NCBI RefSeq assembly: GCF_963583255.1
Contig: NC_084813.1
Span: forward strand, 16,071,799 to 16,135,798
Reading direction: 5' to 3'
DNA length: 64,000 bases
DNA from: Pyrus communis
Lineage: Eukaryota; Streptophyta; Magnoliopsida; Rosales; Rosaceae
Shown here: one piece after another, positions 21,692-33,662 of the stretch
How the letters are laid out: each line of letters opens with the position of its first letter
Numbering within the stretch: the first letter of the stretch is position 1
Position numbers and translations under genes: made by a program
The notes under the pieces: model-generated
The model's database searches: none
The model's input: only the letters and a program-made list of their open reading frames with translations
What the model was told of the DNA's origin: nothing

Positions 21692-24508
21692 TCACCTCAG
21701 CACAAGCTCCACAAGCAGGAGTTCGCCGTCAAACCTCAACCCGGCAGGGGCACCCGGCTGAAGCAACCCATCCACCATTCCGCCAAACACAAACAAGTAC
21801 CGCCCCGAGTTATCTGTGCAGGCTCCATGGAATGACCGGCATTTGGGCTCATAACCATTTGCCTTGAACCTCTTCCACATTTTTGCCAATAACTGCATAG
21901 AGTTCAGTGGAGTTGGCTGCTGCATTGTAATGGATGGAACTGCATTTATGTCTAAAACCCAGAAGTCATTTTTACGGTGTCTGTACGAATCCTCTCCCCC
22001 ACAGATCAGCAGATGGCCACCTAACATGAGTGTGGCCGAGTGACCAACTCGCGGAAGAGAGACTCCTCCTGGAATATTTTGTAGCTCATAGTGTACCTGT
22101 ACCCATTTCGGATTACCTTCACAAATGTCCAAGAACCAGACATCATTAAGCACATCGTAACCTAATCCTCTCCCACCAAATAAAACTGTTCGTGCTCCTC
22201 CGATGCAGGTCAGTGTGTGTCCCGAACGAGCTGGGGGACATGGATGAGTCCTGATTTCATACCAAGTTCCAAACCGAAAATTTTCTGAGAGTTCCAACAC
22301 CCATGTGTCACACAATCTCACACCATAAAGCCCAATTCCTCCATGGATAACCATCTTTCTGCCGTCAATGCAACATGCAGCATGAGCCCCTCGCTGGGAA
22401 GGTGCATCAGATCCCACAACAAGCAGCTTCCATGAGAGTGTGACACCAAGATTCCCATGGCATTCTACTTGCCCCACCCATGTATCATTGTGACGGCCCC
22501 CATTGTCATTTATTCCTCCAAACATAACAAGAAAATCATCAATTACAACAGAAGAATGCCCAAATCTACCACTTGGAATGCCAGAATTTATCTTCTGCCA
22601 CTTCAACATTCTCCGAAAATCATTACCAATGTATGCCACCCATGTGTCGTCTAGATGGCGTCCTAAAATAACATACAACAGAAACAGAATAATCAGATAT
22701 TTAAATTTGAAGTACATAACAAAGAAACACAAGCATGCCCCAACAAGGAACAAACTCAGAGGATAATTCATTTAAGATAGCGGGTTGTTGTCTAGAGAAT
22801 ACAATTTTCATATATTTAATTGCTAAATATCTGCAGTAATTCGAACCCCTAGCAAGGGCACCAACCGGTACACATCCAAGAATCTATCGTGACCTGAATT
22901 TTCCAGGGGAAGGTAAGGCTGACTCTCTTACTTAGCAACCATGAAAATATTTGAAGTAGAATACGGTTTAGACATGGTTCAGTAATAGAAAGGCTGCTTA
23001 CAAGTTAGAAACAGGCAATCTACAAAAGAGAGGCACTTGAATGGGGTTTTAGATCCCTATTAGATTAAACCTTCAGAATATCAGAAACGAAAACATGAGT
23101 AATTTTTTCCAAAATGTTCTTTTAATACTCTGCAGTCCTGCAAACATATAGGTTTCCTGGCAGGCAGGCAGATTCAAAGACCAATCCAAGCAACAGCTTT
23201 GGGGTGGTCTACATGATACAAGTAGCAACGCTTTCATCATCTATAGATTAAGCGGAATGCTAGATTTACGCATATGTCGGAATCATTAGAACCTTGCCAT
23301 TAACACTAGTGCTACTTTAACCTCAATGATTAAGAAAATATGCACTTCCAAGTTACACCATGTACTCGGTTCAAACCAAGATCTGCTAACAACAAAAAAA
23401 ATCCAAAAAAATTTTGTTTTTCTTAAGAAATCACCTTCAGTATCTGTTCAGTTTCGGGTTGGCCAGACTTCTAAAAAGTTTATTTCTTCATGCATTTCAC
23501 AGCTAGAAAATGAGTTATAAGATGCAAAATCTTCAGCACTATTACCATGGTGATCCTAAACGAAAAAAAATTATGCATCTCGTCGATCAAAGGTCACAAA
23601 ATCTCAACTCATTTTTGCAAGTTCAGCAAGCCTCCAAAACCTAAGAGAGCCAGTAGAATTGACATGGAACAAGTACCAGAAGGCATGAAAAACAGCAGAC
23701 TCCAATCCCAACTGGGCACATAAACTAGCTATTAATATATGCACTTCATGACTAATTCTATATTAATTTCAACACTGCATGAGCAGTAGCTTCATCTGGC
23801 CAATAGATCAAAAAGTTCAGTAAAACATGCAGTATAATTAATTAAAACAATAAAATTGATAACAAATCATCAAAACCAAGAACAGGACGAGGTCTTGTGC
23901 AAGTGCTAGATTGCCCCGTGGATGGGATCTTCCTGTTCAACCAACTACGTATCACGTTCAAACCCTCCTCTCCCCTTAGTCTAGCTATTGTAGTAGTACC
24001 GCTTGTAATAAAAAGAATATATGACAAGCAAAACAAAATTATAGGTGGGATTATATTAAGCAAGAATAACTGACTGACCTCCCTCACATCCACCACCAAA
24101 CAACACCAAGCAACCAGACACAAAATTGAGGGAATGAGAAGCCCTGGGACTGGGGAACCCCAATTCCCCATCCGGGTCAGAAAATTTATGGCAATACACA
24201 GAGTCAACCCTAGATACTTGCTTGTAGAGCGTCATCCATGGCAGTTGCTGATGGCCAAAGTTTGAAGCTTTGAGGGCCTCCACTGATTTGGGTCCCCAGT
24301 CCCTCCTGCATATGGACTCCCACAGACTGTCAGATGCTGCCAAAGCTCTGAACTTTTTGCAGGTCATGGCAAAGCAAAGAATTGAATCCACAGGAAGGAG
24401 CAGCAGGATTGTGAAGAGGTGGTCTTGAGCTATGTTGGAAATTGGTGAGCCATTGAAGGAGTAGCAGAAGCTGCTGCTGCTTCTGCTAGTGCTGCTGGTT
24501 TCTGCCAT
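21692..24508 (-). CDS. F-box/kelch-repeat protein (At1g51550-like)
   Basis: Two exons on the minus strand, 24508-24079 and 22662-21692, with a 1416-bp GT-AG intron. The GGAG/GTCAG donor and TTTTAG acceptor join in frame inside a Gly codon. The product is 466 aa. Residues about 22-70 form an F-box (DHLFTILLLLPVDSILCFAM, then LWESICRRDWG), which would bind SKP1 in an SCF ubiquitin ligase. From about residue 110 to the end there are kelch blades, each with the Gly-Gly and the downstream Trp: LVLFGGG, DDTWV, VMFGGIND, NDTWV, VIHGGIG, LCDTWVLEL, VLFGGRG, LNDVWFLDI, LICGGED, NDFWVLDI, FVFGGMVDG. This beta-propeller would select the substrate. Length and architecture fit the plant single-copy F-box/kelch family. 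The start is the first ATG of the frame, preceded by Met-poor leader sequence. Low-complexity Ser stretch at the N terminus. The gene appears intact. The substrate is unknown. Confidence 0.93.
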
Positions 24509-25861
24509 TGATGAAAGATTGAAGCTTTTGTGGGTTGGTGGGATTTTATGGCTGTGATTGTTGGGGAAGTGGGAATTTCAGAGGGATACAAAATTGGGTT
24601 GGTTTGATTTGCTCTGATTGTTCATGGCAATTGGGAAAAGGGAAGGTAAATGTTTTCTGTTTTTTCTTTTTTCCTTCCTTTTCATTGTTGGTTTGGAAGA
24701 AGATGGTAAATTTTTGTTTGGGAAAAGAGAGAGAGAGTGGATTGGATTGTAGTGCCCCTCTTGTTTTTTGTCTTGTTTTATGAAAATTATGAGCATTTTT
24801 TTCTAGAGTTGTTTTGGTGGGTTAACTTTGAATTATCCAGAAACTATAAGTTATTGGTTATGAGACAAAAGATATCCCAATCCAAGTCTCTCTCCACTCT
24901 CCACTCTCCACTCTCCACTCTCCACTCTCCGTCCTTTCTCTGTACGGACGGTCGGCCAAGGGACTGAAACTCAAGGCATAAGCACTTAAGTCTTGTAAGC
25001 ACAGACTAATTAAAATGATCATGATAAACACAAATATGATCGATATCAAACACACTACGCCTATCTATGTGATGCCAGTATGAGAAGTCGACTAGCTATC
25101 AGTTTAGTTATATTTTTCTTTTCAACGGTAAAAGAAGTGGCTTTCGAATCTGAGTGTCTTAATACATGAAGGGAGGTGATTTTTACACACCATCTTAATA
25201 GTCAAATAGTTTCATGTCTTCATCTACAATGGTAAGATTGGTAAATACATGTGGAGAAGATGCTCTCCTACATATGAGAAAAACTTTGTGATAGGTTTCA
25301 CAAAAATAATGAAATCTTGTATTTTGATCTCAACCAACTTCACGATAGGCCATTTGGTACGACAGATACCCGAATTTGACAATCTTACAAAAATTTCTCT
25401 CACTACACGTGCAGCCTTATTTAGTTTTTTGACATCCAACTATGTGACATTGAATGTGGGATGATTTATTCCTTTTGTAGGCAAATCAAGAATGCAAGAG
25501 GGACTTTAAACCCTCTAGGACCATTGAAAGTAGGTGAAGTTATAAATTGTGCATCTCCTAGTGCTAGGCACAAGCCAGGAGCTCATGAAATTTTGATGCT
25601 ACATGAACGTTGTCCGGACGTTAAGCTTGTGTCATGACGTGGAGCAATTTGATTCCCTGATCAAAGAGGTGGCAAAGTTTGAACCTTTGGATCTGAAATT
25701 TGGATTCTTTCAGAGGCATCGAATAGACTAATGAAAAGCTGCTACAAGATGAAGTTGGTAAACCCACGGCGTATATAGATTATCTATTTCATTAATAAAG
25801 TCTTCAAAGAGAGATTATCCACATTATTGACAAGATGAGATGAGAAAAGTCTAATGTCTTA
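24509..25861. other. Upstream region of the F-box/kelch gene
   Basis: No gene seen. It should hold the promoter and 5' UTR of the minus-strand gene. It includes a short minisatellite (24891-24930). The rest, to the Harbinger element, is unremarkable. Confidence 0.5.
24891..24930. repeat. 7-bp minisatellite, CTCTCCA x about 6
   Basis: Six tandem CTCTCCA units about 390 bp upstream of the F-box/kelch start codon, perhaps in its promoter. Confidence 0.95.
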
Positions 25862-26505
25862 GGCCTCCTCCAACTATGGGCTAAAACCAAAATTTCCCCT
25901 CCCTCCCCCCCCTCAACAAAAAATCCAACTAACCTAAGTCCTAAACCAAACCTAAAACCTAAAACTCAAAAGGAGGCCAAATACCGGCCCGTTTTTAGGC
26001 CATAAATTGAAGTGGGGCCCACGGATGAGAGTGAAAAGTGGGCTCTGAAGCCCAGACTCCCCACCCCCACTCACCCAACGCGTTGCACGCGCCAGGCCGG
26101 ATCCCAGCGGGAGCCCACCCACATGGCGTGTCCCCCCGCGTGTTAGACGCCACTGTAGCCCAACGACTACTTTTCTAATCCAACAGCCAGTTTAATTGGA
26201 CCGTTGGAATTTTTTTTTTGTTTTATATTCATATATTTATTGAATCCAATGGTTTAGATCAAATATAATTAAATCTAACGGTAAAAAAAAAATCTAATGG
26301 CCCAAATTTAAAAAAAAGATCTAATGGCCCAAATTTAAATCTAACGGCTAAAATAATTAAAAAAAAAATATTCAACTCAATATTCACCCAAACACTCTAT
26401 AAATACCTATATATTTGTTCAAACATCCACACAAAACTCACTTTTCTTGTACAATTCTTTCAATTTTTCTTTCTACCATTTCTTCTCATTTCCAAATTTT
26501 TCAAG

Positions 26506-26697
26506 ATGGCAAAAGAGCATGTTAGAGGTCGTAATTGGACCTTTGAGGAAGATATTGCTTTATGTTTCGCAAGAGTTTCTATTAGCGAAGATGGTGCCAT
26601 CAGCACGAACCAAAATAAAAAGCGCTTCAGGTTTCTATTAGCGAAGGTGGCTTCATATATGGCTTCAATTGCCTTACAGAAGCGCTTCAGATCCTAA
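26506..26697 (+). pseudogene. PIF/Harbinger Myb-like (trihelix) protein, N-terminal fragment
   Basis: Starts MAKEHVRGRNWTFEEDIALC and continues ARVSISEDGAISTNQNKKRF. This matches the SANT/Myb-like start (W-T-x-x-E-D-x-x-L-C, then G-x-N-Q-x-x-x-x-F) of the second protein of PIF/Harbinger elements, which brings the transposase to DNA and the nucleus. Only the first helix pair remains; the frame then ends at TAA after FRS. Preceding leader and a TATA-like CTATAAATA at 26397 could have driven expression. Truncated and non-functional on its own. Confidence 0.7.
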
Positions 26698-26814
26698 ATA
26701 GCAGTACTCTCTGCAAGTCAGCAATACTCGTCAGTTGAGTCTGCAGAGCACCCATTAGCTAGCATCTGAAATGCAGATGTTAGCTTCTGATGAGGTGATA
26801 GGCTTTGTCGGCCT

Positions 26815-27005
26815 ACGACATCTATCTTCCTGCAAAATAGTGGTCATGATGGACAACTGCATTTAAGATGCTTTCAAAAAGTTCTCTCCTCATCTGAAAC
26901 CGCCTTCGAAAATCATGAGAAGAATACCTCGGACATTCGATGAAATAATCTTTCATCATCCAGTCATGACACTCTTCTCTTTCACACTGCACAAATGAAC
27001 ATCCC
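26815..27005 (-). pseudogene. PIF/Harbinger transposase, N-terminal fragment
   Basis: Minus-strand reading gives DYFIECPRYSSHDFRRRFQM then RRELFESILNAVVHHDHYF. This is the conserved block before the DDE nuclease in plant Harbinger transposases (DYF..P.Y....FRRRFRM.R.LF..I). A stop follows shortly (GR then TAG). The frame is too short to have been reported as an open reading frame. The catalytic region was lost. Confidence 0.72.
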
Positions 27006-27117
27006 GTGACAAAACCACGATGGCTAGATTCAGCATGGTGCTGATACTACATAAGCGAGTTTGCAAATTCGGCTTCTTCTGCGTTCATTTCTGCATCGAC
27101 ATTTGCACAGCTTGCTT

Positions 27118-28639
27118 TGTAATGCCCTGAAATTTTAAATATATGAATTATATATTCATAATTGTGAATATGTGAAGAAAATCGAAATTAAATCAATGTA
27201 CGATCCCAAAGATAGAATTGGGAAAACTGTAAAGTTTTGTTACAGGAATTATTATAATCTACGTATTTGTGGTATTGAGAGTTTATATTATTTTTCGGGA
27301 ATTTATATTAACTTATTTGAGTTCAGTTTTAAATTAAACTGCTTACGAGGTTTAAAGTTTGGAAATTAACTATTTAAAATCCATAGACCTTTTTAGGTCA
27401 CAATTTATATTTTTGAATAGGGCTTGAACTCACAAACGTGTAGGCGCAAACTGTTCGTGAAACAGAGTTATAACGAAAGAGTTATTAACGTTTAAAGTTA
27501 GGGACACTTTGGTAATTTTCCTATAATCTAGAATGCTCCAGAAAATCTGGAGCATGCCACGTATGTGGCTAGGATGAAAAGGGAAGGAGAGAAATGAGGG
27601 AAATGAGAGGGGGGACCGGCCAATGAGGGAGGAGAGAGAAAGGAGGGGAAAAGAGGGAGAAATAGAGGAGAAAATCGGATCCTTCATTGACCCCCGACCC
27701 AACCCGATCGGATCTCCCGATTCTGATCACTGTTGATGATAGGACCGGTGCCAAAATGATCCTTACTTCGAACTCAGTTGTCATCCCCCCCCCCCCCCCA
27801 GTTACACCCAAGAAACTGAAGAAAAAAGGTTGATTTTAAGAGGAACCGCACGGTGGGTGCGATGGGTTTGGGGTCGATTCGCCAAAACCTGGAGCTAACT
27901 CCATCCATTACCATCACCAATATTCTCCCCTCAATTTATGGAACAAAGCCCAAGCAATGGTTGGGGCGTTGCAGCTCGTTTTGAGGTCGAATTGAGAACA
28001 CCTATTTATAGGGTCCAACGGTCCCAGGATGATTTCAGGTTTTTCCCAATCGAATTGGACTTCGGCCCAGGTATGAAAGTTGTTCTTCTCATTGAAATAT
28101 ACTTTCCTGTAAAATTTAGTAATTTTTAGAGTTAGTCAGAAAATTGGGTTTCATTTTGTCGGAAATCGTCACATGCGGCGGCGCGTGGCCAGTGGGCCGA
28201 CGCTTCCTTTTGATGCAGATTTTGATATTTTTAAATCCGTATTTGGTACCTATGTGATGTGATTCAATTGTGGAAGCATAATGGTGAATATTTCATTTCT
28301 AGAATATTTTCGGAAATAGATAAAAGGTTAAATGGTGAACTACGAAGGGCTTGATCCCGCTCAAGGGTACGTAGGCAATCTAACAAAGGTTAGATGCGGC
28401 CCTAAATAATCAAGAATTAAATTTTTTTGGAAAGTTGTTTTAAAAGAAGGAAATTTGGGGATTTAATTGATAATCTAATTGTATGTTTTGATAAGTGAAA
28501 TATGGATATAGTTTTGTGAGGTATTAAGGAATTGAAGTAAGGAATAATGATTAATGGTAGTTAACTAAACAAGAATTTAGTTTGGGCCTATCACCGATAT
28601 TATTTCCCGAAATAAATATTTCGGGGCCGGAGCGTGACA
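27118..28639 (+). mobile_element. Solo LTR, gypsy type, TSD TGCTT
   Basis: A 1522-bp segment beginning TGTAATGCCCTGAAATT and ending CCGGAGCGTGACA, flanked by perfect TGCTT (27113-27117 and 28640-28644). It sits inside the Harbinger element. The start and the internal GGGTACGTAGGCAATCT motif are common in plant gypsy LTRs. It carries an 11-bp C run near 27788. No internal domains. Confidence 0.87.
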
Positions 28640-28835
28640 TGCTTGATATTGTGCCATTTGCATTGCCAAGCTATGCCTTCTTCTATCACCCATTGATGAG
28701 ATATTGATGATTTTTATGAAACAAAAACACTTTGAAAGTTGGAAGATTGGTGAATATAGAGGATGACTGAAGGTATGAATGTTGTGTGATAGTTAGATAT
28801 TCAACACAGGCTTATATAGAGGATGATTGAAGGTT

Positions 28836-29080
28836 TGAGTTTCATGTGTGTAGGTTTGTGTTTCATGTGTTTTGTATGTATTTGGTATGTGTTTCGTGTG
28901 TGTCATGTGTTTATGTGTGCTTTATCTCTATCATGTGTTTTGTATGTCCTTCATATGTGTGTGTGCTTCACATGTGTTTTGTATGTCCTCAACATGTGTG
29001 TTTGTATGTGTTCCATATGTGTTCTACGTGCCTTGTTTGTTTCATGTATTTTGTGTTTATACATCTCTATCATGATTTTC
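28836..29080. repeat. Degenerate TTTCATGTGTG / TTTTGTATGT tandem stretch
   Basis: Short degenerate repeats give three overlapping open frames full of Cys, Val and Phe. The composition shows these are not genes. Confidence 0.75.
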
Positions 29081-29420
29081 ATATTCTTCATAGTGTTTCA
29101 TGAGTTTCATGTATCGATTTAGTGATTTTTTAATATTTATCGGAATTTAAATATTTTTAGATTAAAATGTTCATAAAATTAATTTACAATAGTCAACGTA
29201 CTTTTTTCTTTTTTTTTTTGAAAAAAAAAAGTTAATTCAAGAAAAAAAAATTAGCCCAAATTCATTCTTTAATAATTTGGGGCTAAAATTTTAGGCCAGA
29301 AAAGTTGGAGCAGAAAAGCTGTTTTTAGGCTAAAACCTAAATTTTCTGGGCTAAAAATTTTAGGTTTTAGGCCAAGGGTTGGAGATGGTCTTATGTGAGT
29401 CCAACAAATTATTGTATTTA

Positions 29421-30706
29421 GGGTTTTTATCACAAATGATCTCTGAAGTTGACCCTAACCATCAAGATGGTCTCTAAAATTGAAAATCAATCAGTGTAGT
29501 CCCTGAAAATAAGTGTCGCAAATCAATGTGGTCGTTCCGTCACAATTCTGTTAAAAATTCCGTTAAGTGCTGATGTGGCACATGAATGGGCCCCAAAATA
29601 TTTACAAGTTTTTATCACAAACGATCCCTGAAATTGACTCACACCATCAAGATGGTCCCTAAAATTAACCCACACCATCAAGATGGTCCCTAAAATTGAA
29701 AATTGATGAATGTAGTCCTTGAAAATAGGTGTCGCAAATCAATATGATTTCTTCCGCCATAATTCTGTAAAAAAAAAATTATGTGCTGATGTGGGTTTAA
29801 TTATTAGTTTACAAGGTCTAAACAGATTTTTGCACCGCAGAATTTTTTCCTTATAGTAGGACCTACTCCAAAAAGAGATCCCTTCTATAAATTTTGAAAG
29901 GCACAAGGCTTAAACAAGGCCTAAGAGGGGGTTTGGAAATATTTTTCAACCAACAATAGACGCACCTTGATTATAACCTCATTATCTCAAGGCATACCTC
30001 GCCCTTTTTTGAGTCACCAAACTACCAAGGAAGTGCCTAACAAGCTCTCTAAGATTATGGTTGTGAGGATGTTGATTGCCTAAATGTTAACGGGTGATGT
30101 CCCAGAAGTCGTTGCCAATCAGTCAAGCCGTCACCAAAGGTGATCTCGATATAGGTTCAATTCGGTGAAGGGTGTTGAAGTGTGTAAAGATGGGTGTATT
30201 CAAATTTTTTTAGAGAATAAACAACGAAGGAGGTAGAAGAATGTGGAATGGGATTGAAGGTGATTGCAGGACTGGACTTTTGGGTTCACAACTTTTTATT
30301 AACTATTAAATTATTAAACCTATTTGCAATTTTTTTTAAATTTAATTAGACTTGTGTGATCCATTTATGTGTCGCATCAGCACATAACAGAATTTTTGAC
30401 ATAATTATGACGGAATGACTACATTGATTCGGGACACTTACTTGCGGGACTACATTGATTAATTTTTAATTTCAGGGACCATTTTGATGTCGCAGATCAA
30501 TTTCAATGACCATTTGTGAGGAAAAATGACTTATGGACCATTTATGTGCCACATCAGCACTTTACGGAATTTTTAGTAGAATTGTGATAGAATGACCACA
30601 TTGATTTGCGACACCTATTTTCAGGGACTACACTGATTGATTTTCAATTTCAATGACCATCTTGATGGTGAGGGTTTATTTGATGGATCATTTGTGATAA
30701 AAACCC
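29421..30706. mobile_element. MITE-like composite with GGGTTTTTATCACAAAT ends
   Basis: Outer ends GGGTTTTTATCACAAATGATC and GATCATTTGTGATAAAAACCC are inverted copies. The same sequence recurs inside (about 29607 and 30510), so a second copy seems to have inserted into, or recombined with, the first. The element is full of 'GGTCCCTGAAATTG / ATGTGGCACAT' segments. A related copy lies in the split-barrel gene intron (48114-48822). Flanks TTGTATTTA and TTGTGTTGT agree at only 6 of 9 positions, so no clear duplication. Confidence 0.72.
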
Positions 30707-30871
30707 TTGTGTTGTAAACTCTTTCATAATAATACGTCATTGATTTAAGATACTATTAACGTAACATCTCAGGTACAAAAAAATCTTTGCAATGGATTGA
30801 GAACCTTTGTGCCATGTCACATGTTCGCCAAGAACAAGTACCGAGACCTCTGCATTCGAGTTCAACAAAAA

Positions 30872-31085
30872 GGAAAATGATCCTCACCGGATCCTTTTCC
30901 TAGGGATCTCGTGATCATGACCGTTCATCATACATCGTACGATCAAAAATCATTTCAAAATTTAAATTTTAAAATTAAATATAAATAGTACCTAACGAAA
31001 ACTAACCGCATGATGTACGATAAATGGTTACGATCATGGGATCCCTAGGATCCCCAGAAAAAGCATCCGGCGAGGATCTTTTTCC
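30872..31085. mobile_element. Mutator-type MITE, 214 bp, TSD CAACAAAAA
   Basis: Ends GGAAAATGATCCTCACCGG and CCGGCGAGGATCTTTTTCC are inverted copies with few mismatches. They are flanked by a perfect 9-bp duplication CAACAAAAA (30863-30871 and 31086-31094), as made by Mutator-like transposases. The inner arms (TAGGGATC...GATCATGACCGTT) continue the foldback. Confidence 0.9.
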
Positions 31086-32556
31086 CAACAAAAAGGGACC
31101 ATGTTGAACTAGAATCCAAAAGGTCCCCCCTTCTATGAGTCTTGGACAAATAGGTGACGTGCCACGTGTAACCCTACCTAAGAATTTCACTAGAGTAACA
31201 TACAAAAGAAAGCGCATTGTGAAACCAATTTGACTACAATTGAAACTCTATAAATTAATAGGCTTGGAACAAAGGAGACTTTATTAATTGAGTGAATATT
31301 ATATAATTGATAAATAAATAAATAGAAAACTTCATTTTAATCCTTGGCAAATATGACTTTTAAATTAAAACCATGAGTAAGATCAAAATTTAATTTTAGT
31401 CCCTTGATACATTAACAACCTCATTTATTAATTATATTTTGATTTTTTAATTATTTCTCTTTTTCTTCCTAAGTTTTAATGTATTAATTTTATTTCATTA
31501 TAATTTTCATTTTCATTTCATTTATCATAATATATTTTGTTGTAAACATTTAGATAAACAATTTTTTTTGTTATACAATATATTTCAATTTACTTTGTCT
31601 TCTTCATTTAGGTACATTAGATTTATTATAATACATTTTGATGCATGCATTTACGTACACACATTTCGGTACATACATTTCGATACAAACATTTAGGTAC
31701 ATTAATTCAATATAAACATTTTGGTGTTAACATTTCGGTGCATACATTTCAGTACACACATTTAGGTACATTAATTTAATATAATACATTTCGGGTGCAT
31801 ATATTTCGGTACATACATTTCAGTACTAACATTTAAATACATTAGTTCAATACAATACATTACGGTACACACATTTCAGTATTAACATTTAGCTATATTA
31901 ATTGAGTCCTTCAAGTTTGAAAAATGTTAAATAAAATTAATAAATTAAAAAACTCTTTTTTGGTCAAAAAATAAATTAAAATTTGTATGTCAATAAATTT
32001 AAATATTTAATGGAAGACATTAAATAAAATGCACAATAATTATTTTGAATTAAGGACACATCAAGGGATTATAATCAATATGTAATCTAACACCAAGTTT
32101 ATTTTAAATTTCAATCTTCTTGAAGGATTAAAGTTAAAAAAACCCTATAAATAAATTATTAGTTTATCTATTAATTAGTAACTTATTAGTTTATTAAGGT
32201 ATTCCATGTTTTTAAAATATGGAGAAATTAGGTTCTCATCCTTTCTTTTGCTATTCCATTGATTAAAATCCTATTCATTTTCAATTTTTGATCAAAGTCC
32301 TTGAGTATTAATAACATCATTAATTATTTTAATAATAAAATATTTTTTTTATTTCTAAATATATTCATTTAATGTTAAAAATGTTACAATTAGTATATTT
32401 ATATTTATGACTAAATTTTTTATCATATATTTAGTACCCATTTTTAATTTATAATTCTTTTTTAATTTGTACCAATTTTCTTTTCAATTTTAATTTGTAC
32501 CTATATATTAAATTCTTTTTGTGCCCATATTTTTTAAAGTTTATTTGTATTTGAAC

Positions 32557-32604
<48 letters not shown>

Positions 32605-32656
32605 TTATTTATTTTGTTTGCTAAATGTACCCATGCTAATTATACGTACCCATTCA
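31086..32656. other. AT-rich region with degenerate ACATTTCGGTACA repeats, no gene
   Basis: Between about 31610 and 31900 the motif ACATTT(C/A)GGTACATAC, or close variants, recurs at least ten times, often followed by TTAATTCAATA. An (AT)n run lies at 32563-32601. Probably decayed repeat DNA, with no coding potential. Confidence 0.6.
32563..32601. repeat. (AT)n microsatellite
   Basis: About 19 AT units. Confidence 0.95.
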
Positions 32657-32952
32657 TGACACACCTCGACCTAAATTGAGGAATGCTAGCTATGTCACCA
32701 GGGAGTGGATCCTGTAAGCCTTATATGTATATTCTCATCTCTACCTAACATGAGGCTTTTTAGGGACTCACTGGCTTCAGGTTCCGTAGGAACTCCGAAG
32801 TTAAGCGAGTTCGCGCGAGAGCAATCCGAGGATAGGTGACCCACTGGGAAGTTCTCATGTGAATTCCCAGAAACAAAACCGTGAGCAGACAATATCGTGC
32901 TAAGACGGAGTCATGCATGGGATGTGGTGGGGGCCCGGGTCAGGATGTGACA
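32657..32952 (+). mobile_element. Cassandra (TRIM) solo LTR carrying a 5S rRNA-like promoter, TSD ATTCA
   Basis: A 296-bp unit starting TGACACACCTCGACC and ending GGTCAGGATGTGACA, flanked by perfect ATTCA (32652-32656 and 32953-32957). Positions about 32787-32875 match plant 5S rRNA: AACTCCGAAGTTAAGCG, GCGAGAGCAAT, AGGATAGGTGACC and CTGGGAAGTTCTC. These cover the A-box, intermediate element and C-box of the internal polymerase III promoter. An LTR bearing a 5S-like promoter is the definition of the Cassandra family. Substitutions and the LTR context show it is not a true 5S gene. No second LTR is nearby. Confidence 0.9.
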
Positions 32953-33657
32953 ATTCATGTAAAACTTTTTAATCTTAAAATGTACTCATTCTTAAATATA
33001 CCAATTTGTTATATGTAAAATGTACCCTTTTTTTTATATAAAATCTATTTAATTTTTTTTAAATCCATTTTTAAACTTACATGGGTACATTCTTTTTTCT
33101 TTGATTTTAAAATGTATCCATATCAAGTTTAATCGAAGAAATTTACTAATGTTATTAAGCCTAATATCTTTTTTTTTTTTTTTTTTTTTTTTGTGATTTT
33201 GAAGAATGTACCCATTTTTTGATACAATAATTTTTTTGGTTAATTTTGATGAATGTACCATGTTTATACACACACACACACAAAATAGTATATTTATATT
33301 TGATATTTTTAATCACACAAATTATGGTTTTTTTATTTAAAATCTCATTTATTTAAACAACTAAAATTTCTAATTTAAAAAATATAGTAACGTACACAGA
33401 AATAAATGATCACATTGATTTCAGGGACCTCGATCAAAAATTAAAAACCAACAAGGTTTCAATGAAAGAATATTCATAGCTAAGGACCGCATCCAAAGTC
33501 TCCCTTAAAATATTGTACATTCTATGTAGTTTTTCGTTTTACAAGCTAACAATTCTATGTATTTGTTTAACCAAATAAACTCATGCTACGTTATTCCATT
33601 TAATGAACATTTAACCAAGTAAAAGCACCATATATCAAGAAACTATTAATTTATATA
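32953..33657. other. AT-rich region, no gene
   Basis: T-rich sequence with repeated GTACCCAT-like motifs and a T run of 27 at 33166-33192. A short open frame here is low complexity. Confidence 0.55.
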
Positions 33658-33662
33658 TTATG

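Larger units (their letters stand above)
25862..29390. mobile_element. PIF/Harbinger element, internally deleted, TSD TTA
   Basis: The ends are GGCCTCCTCCAAC on the left and GTTGGAGATGGTC on the right, an imperfect inverted pair of the plant Tourist/Harbinger type. They extend inward with matching GGGCTAAAACC motifs and are flanked by TTA (25859-25861 and 29391-29393). Inside lie remnants of both Harbinger proteins: a Myb-like ORF on plus (26506) and a transposase N-terminal fragment on minus (26815-27000). The DNA-binding ORF and the transposase face each other, as in this superfamily. A 1522-bp solo LTR was later inserted. Without it the element is about 2 kb, so most of the transposase, including the catalytic DDE part, is missing. 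Confidence 0.82.

Noticed and set aside
28823..29122. Cys/Val-rich small membrane-like proteins
   Set aside because: Three overlapping frames from a degenerate ATGTGTTT repeat. Composition artefact.
32787..32875. A 5S rRNA gene
   Set aside because: Several substitutions, missing 5' part and terminator, and location inside an LTR with target duplications point to Cassandra.
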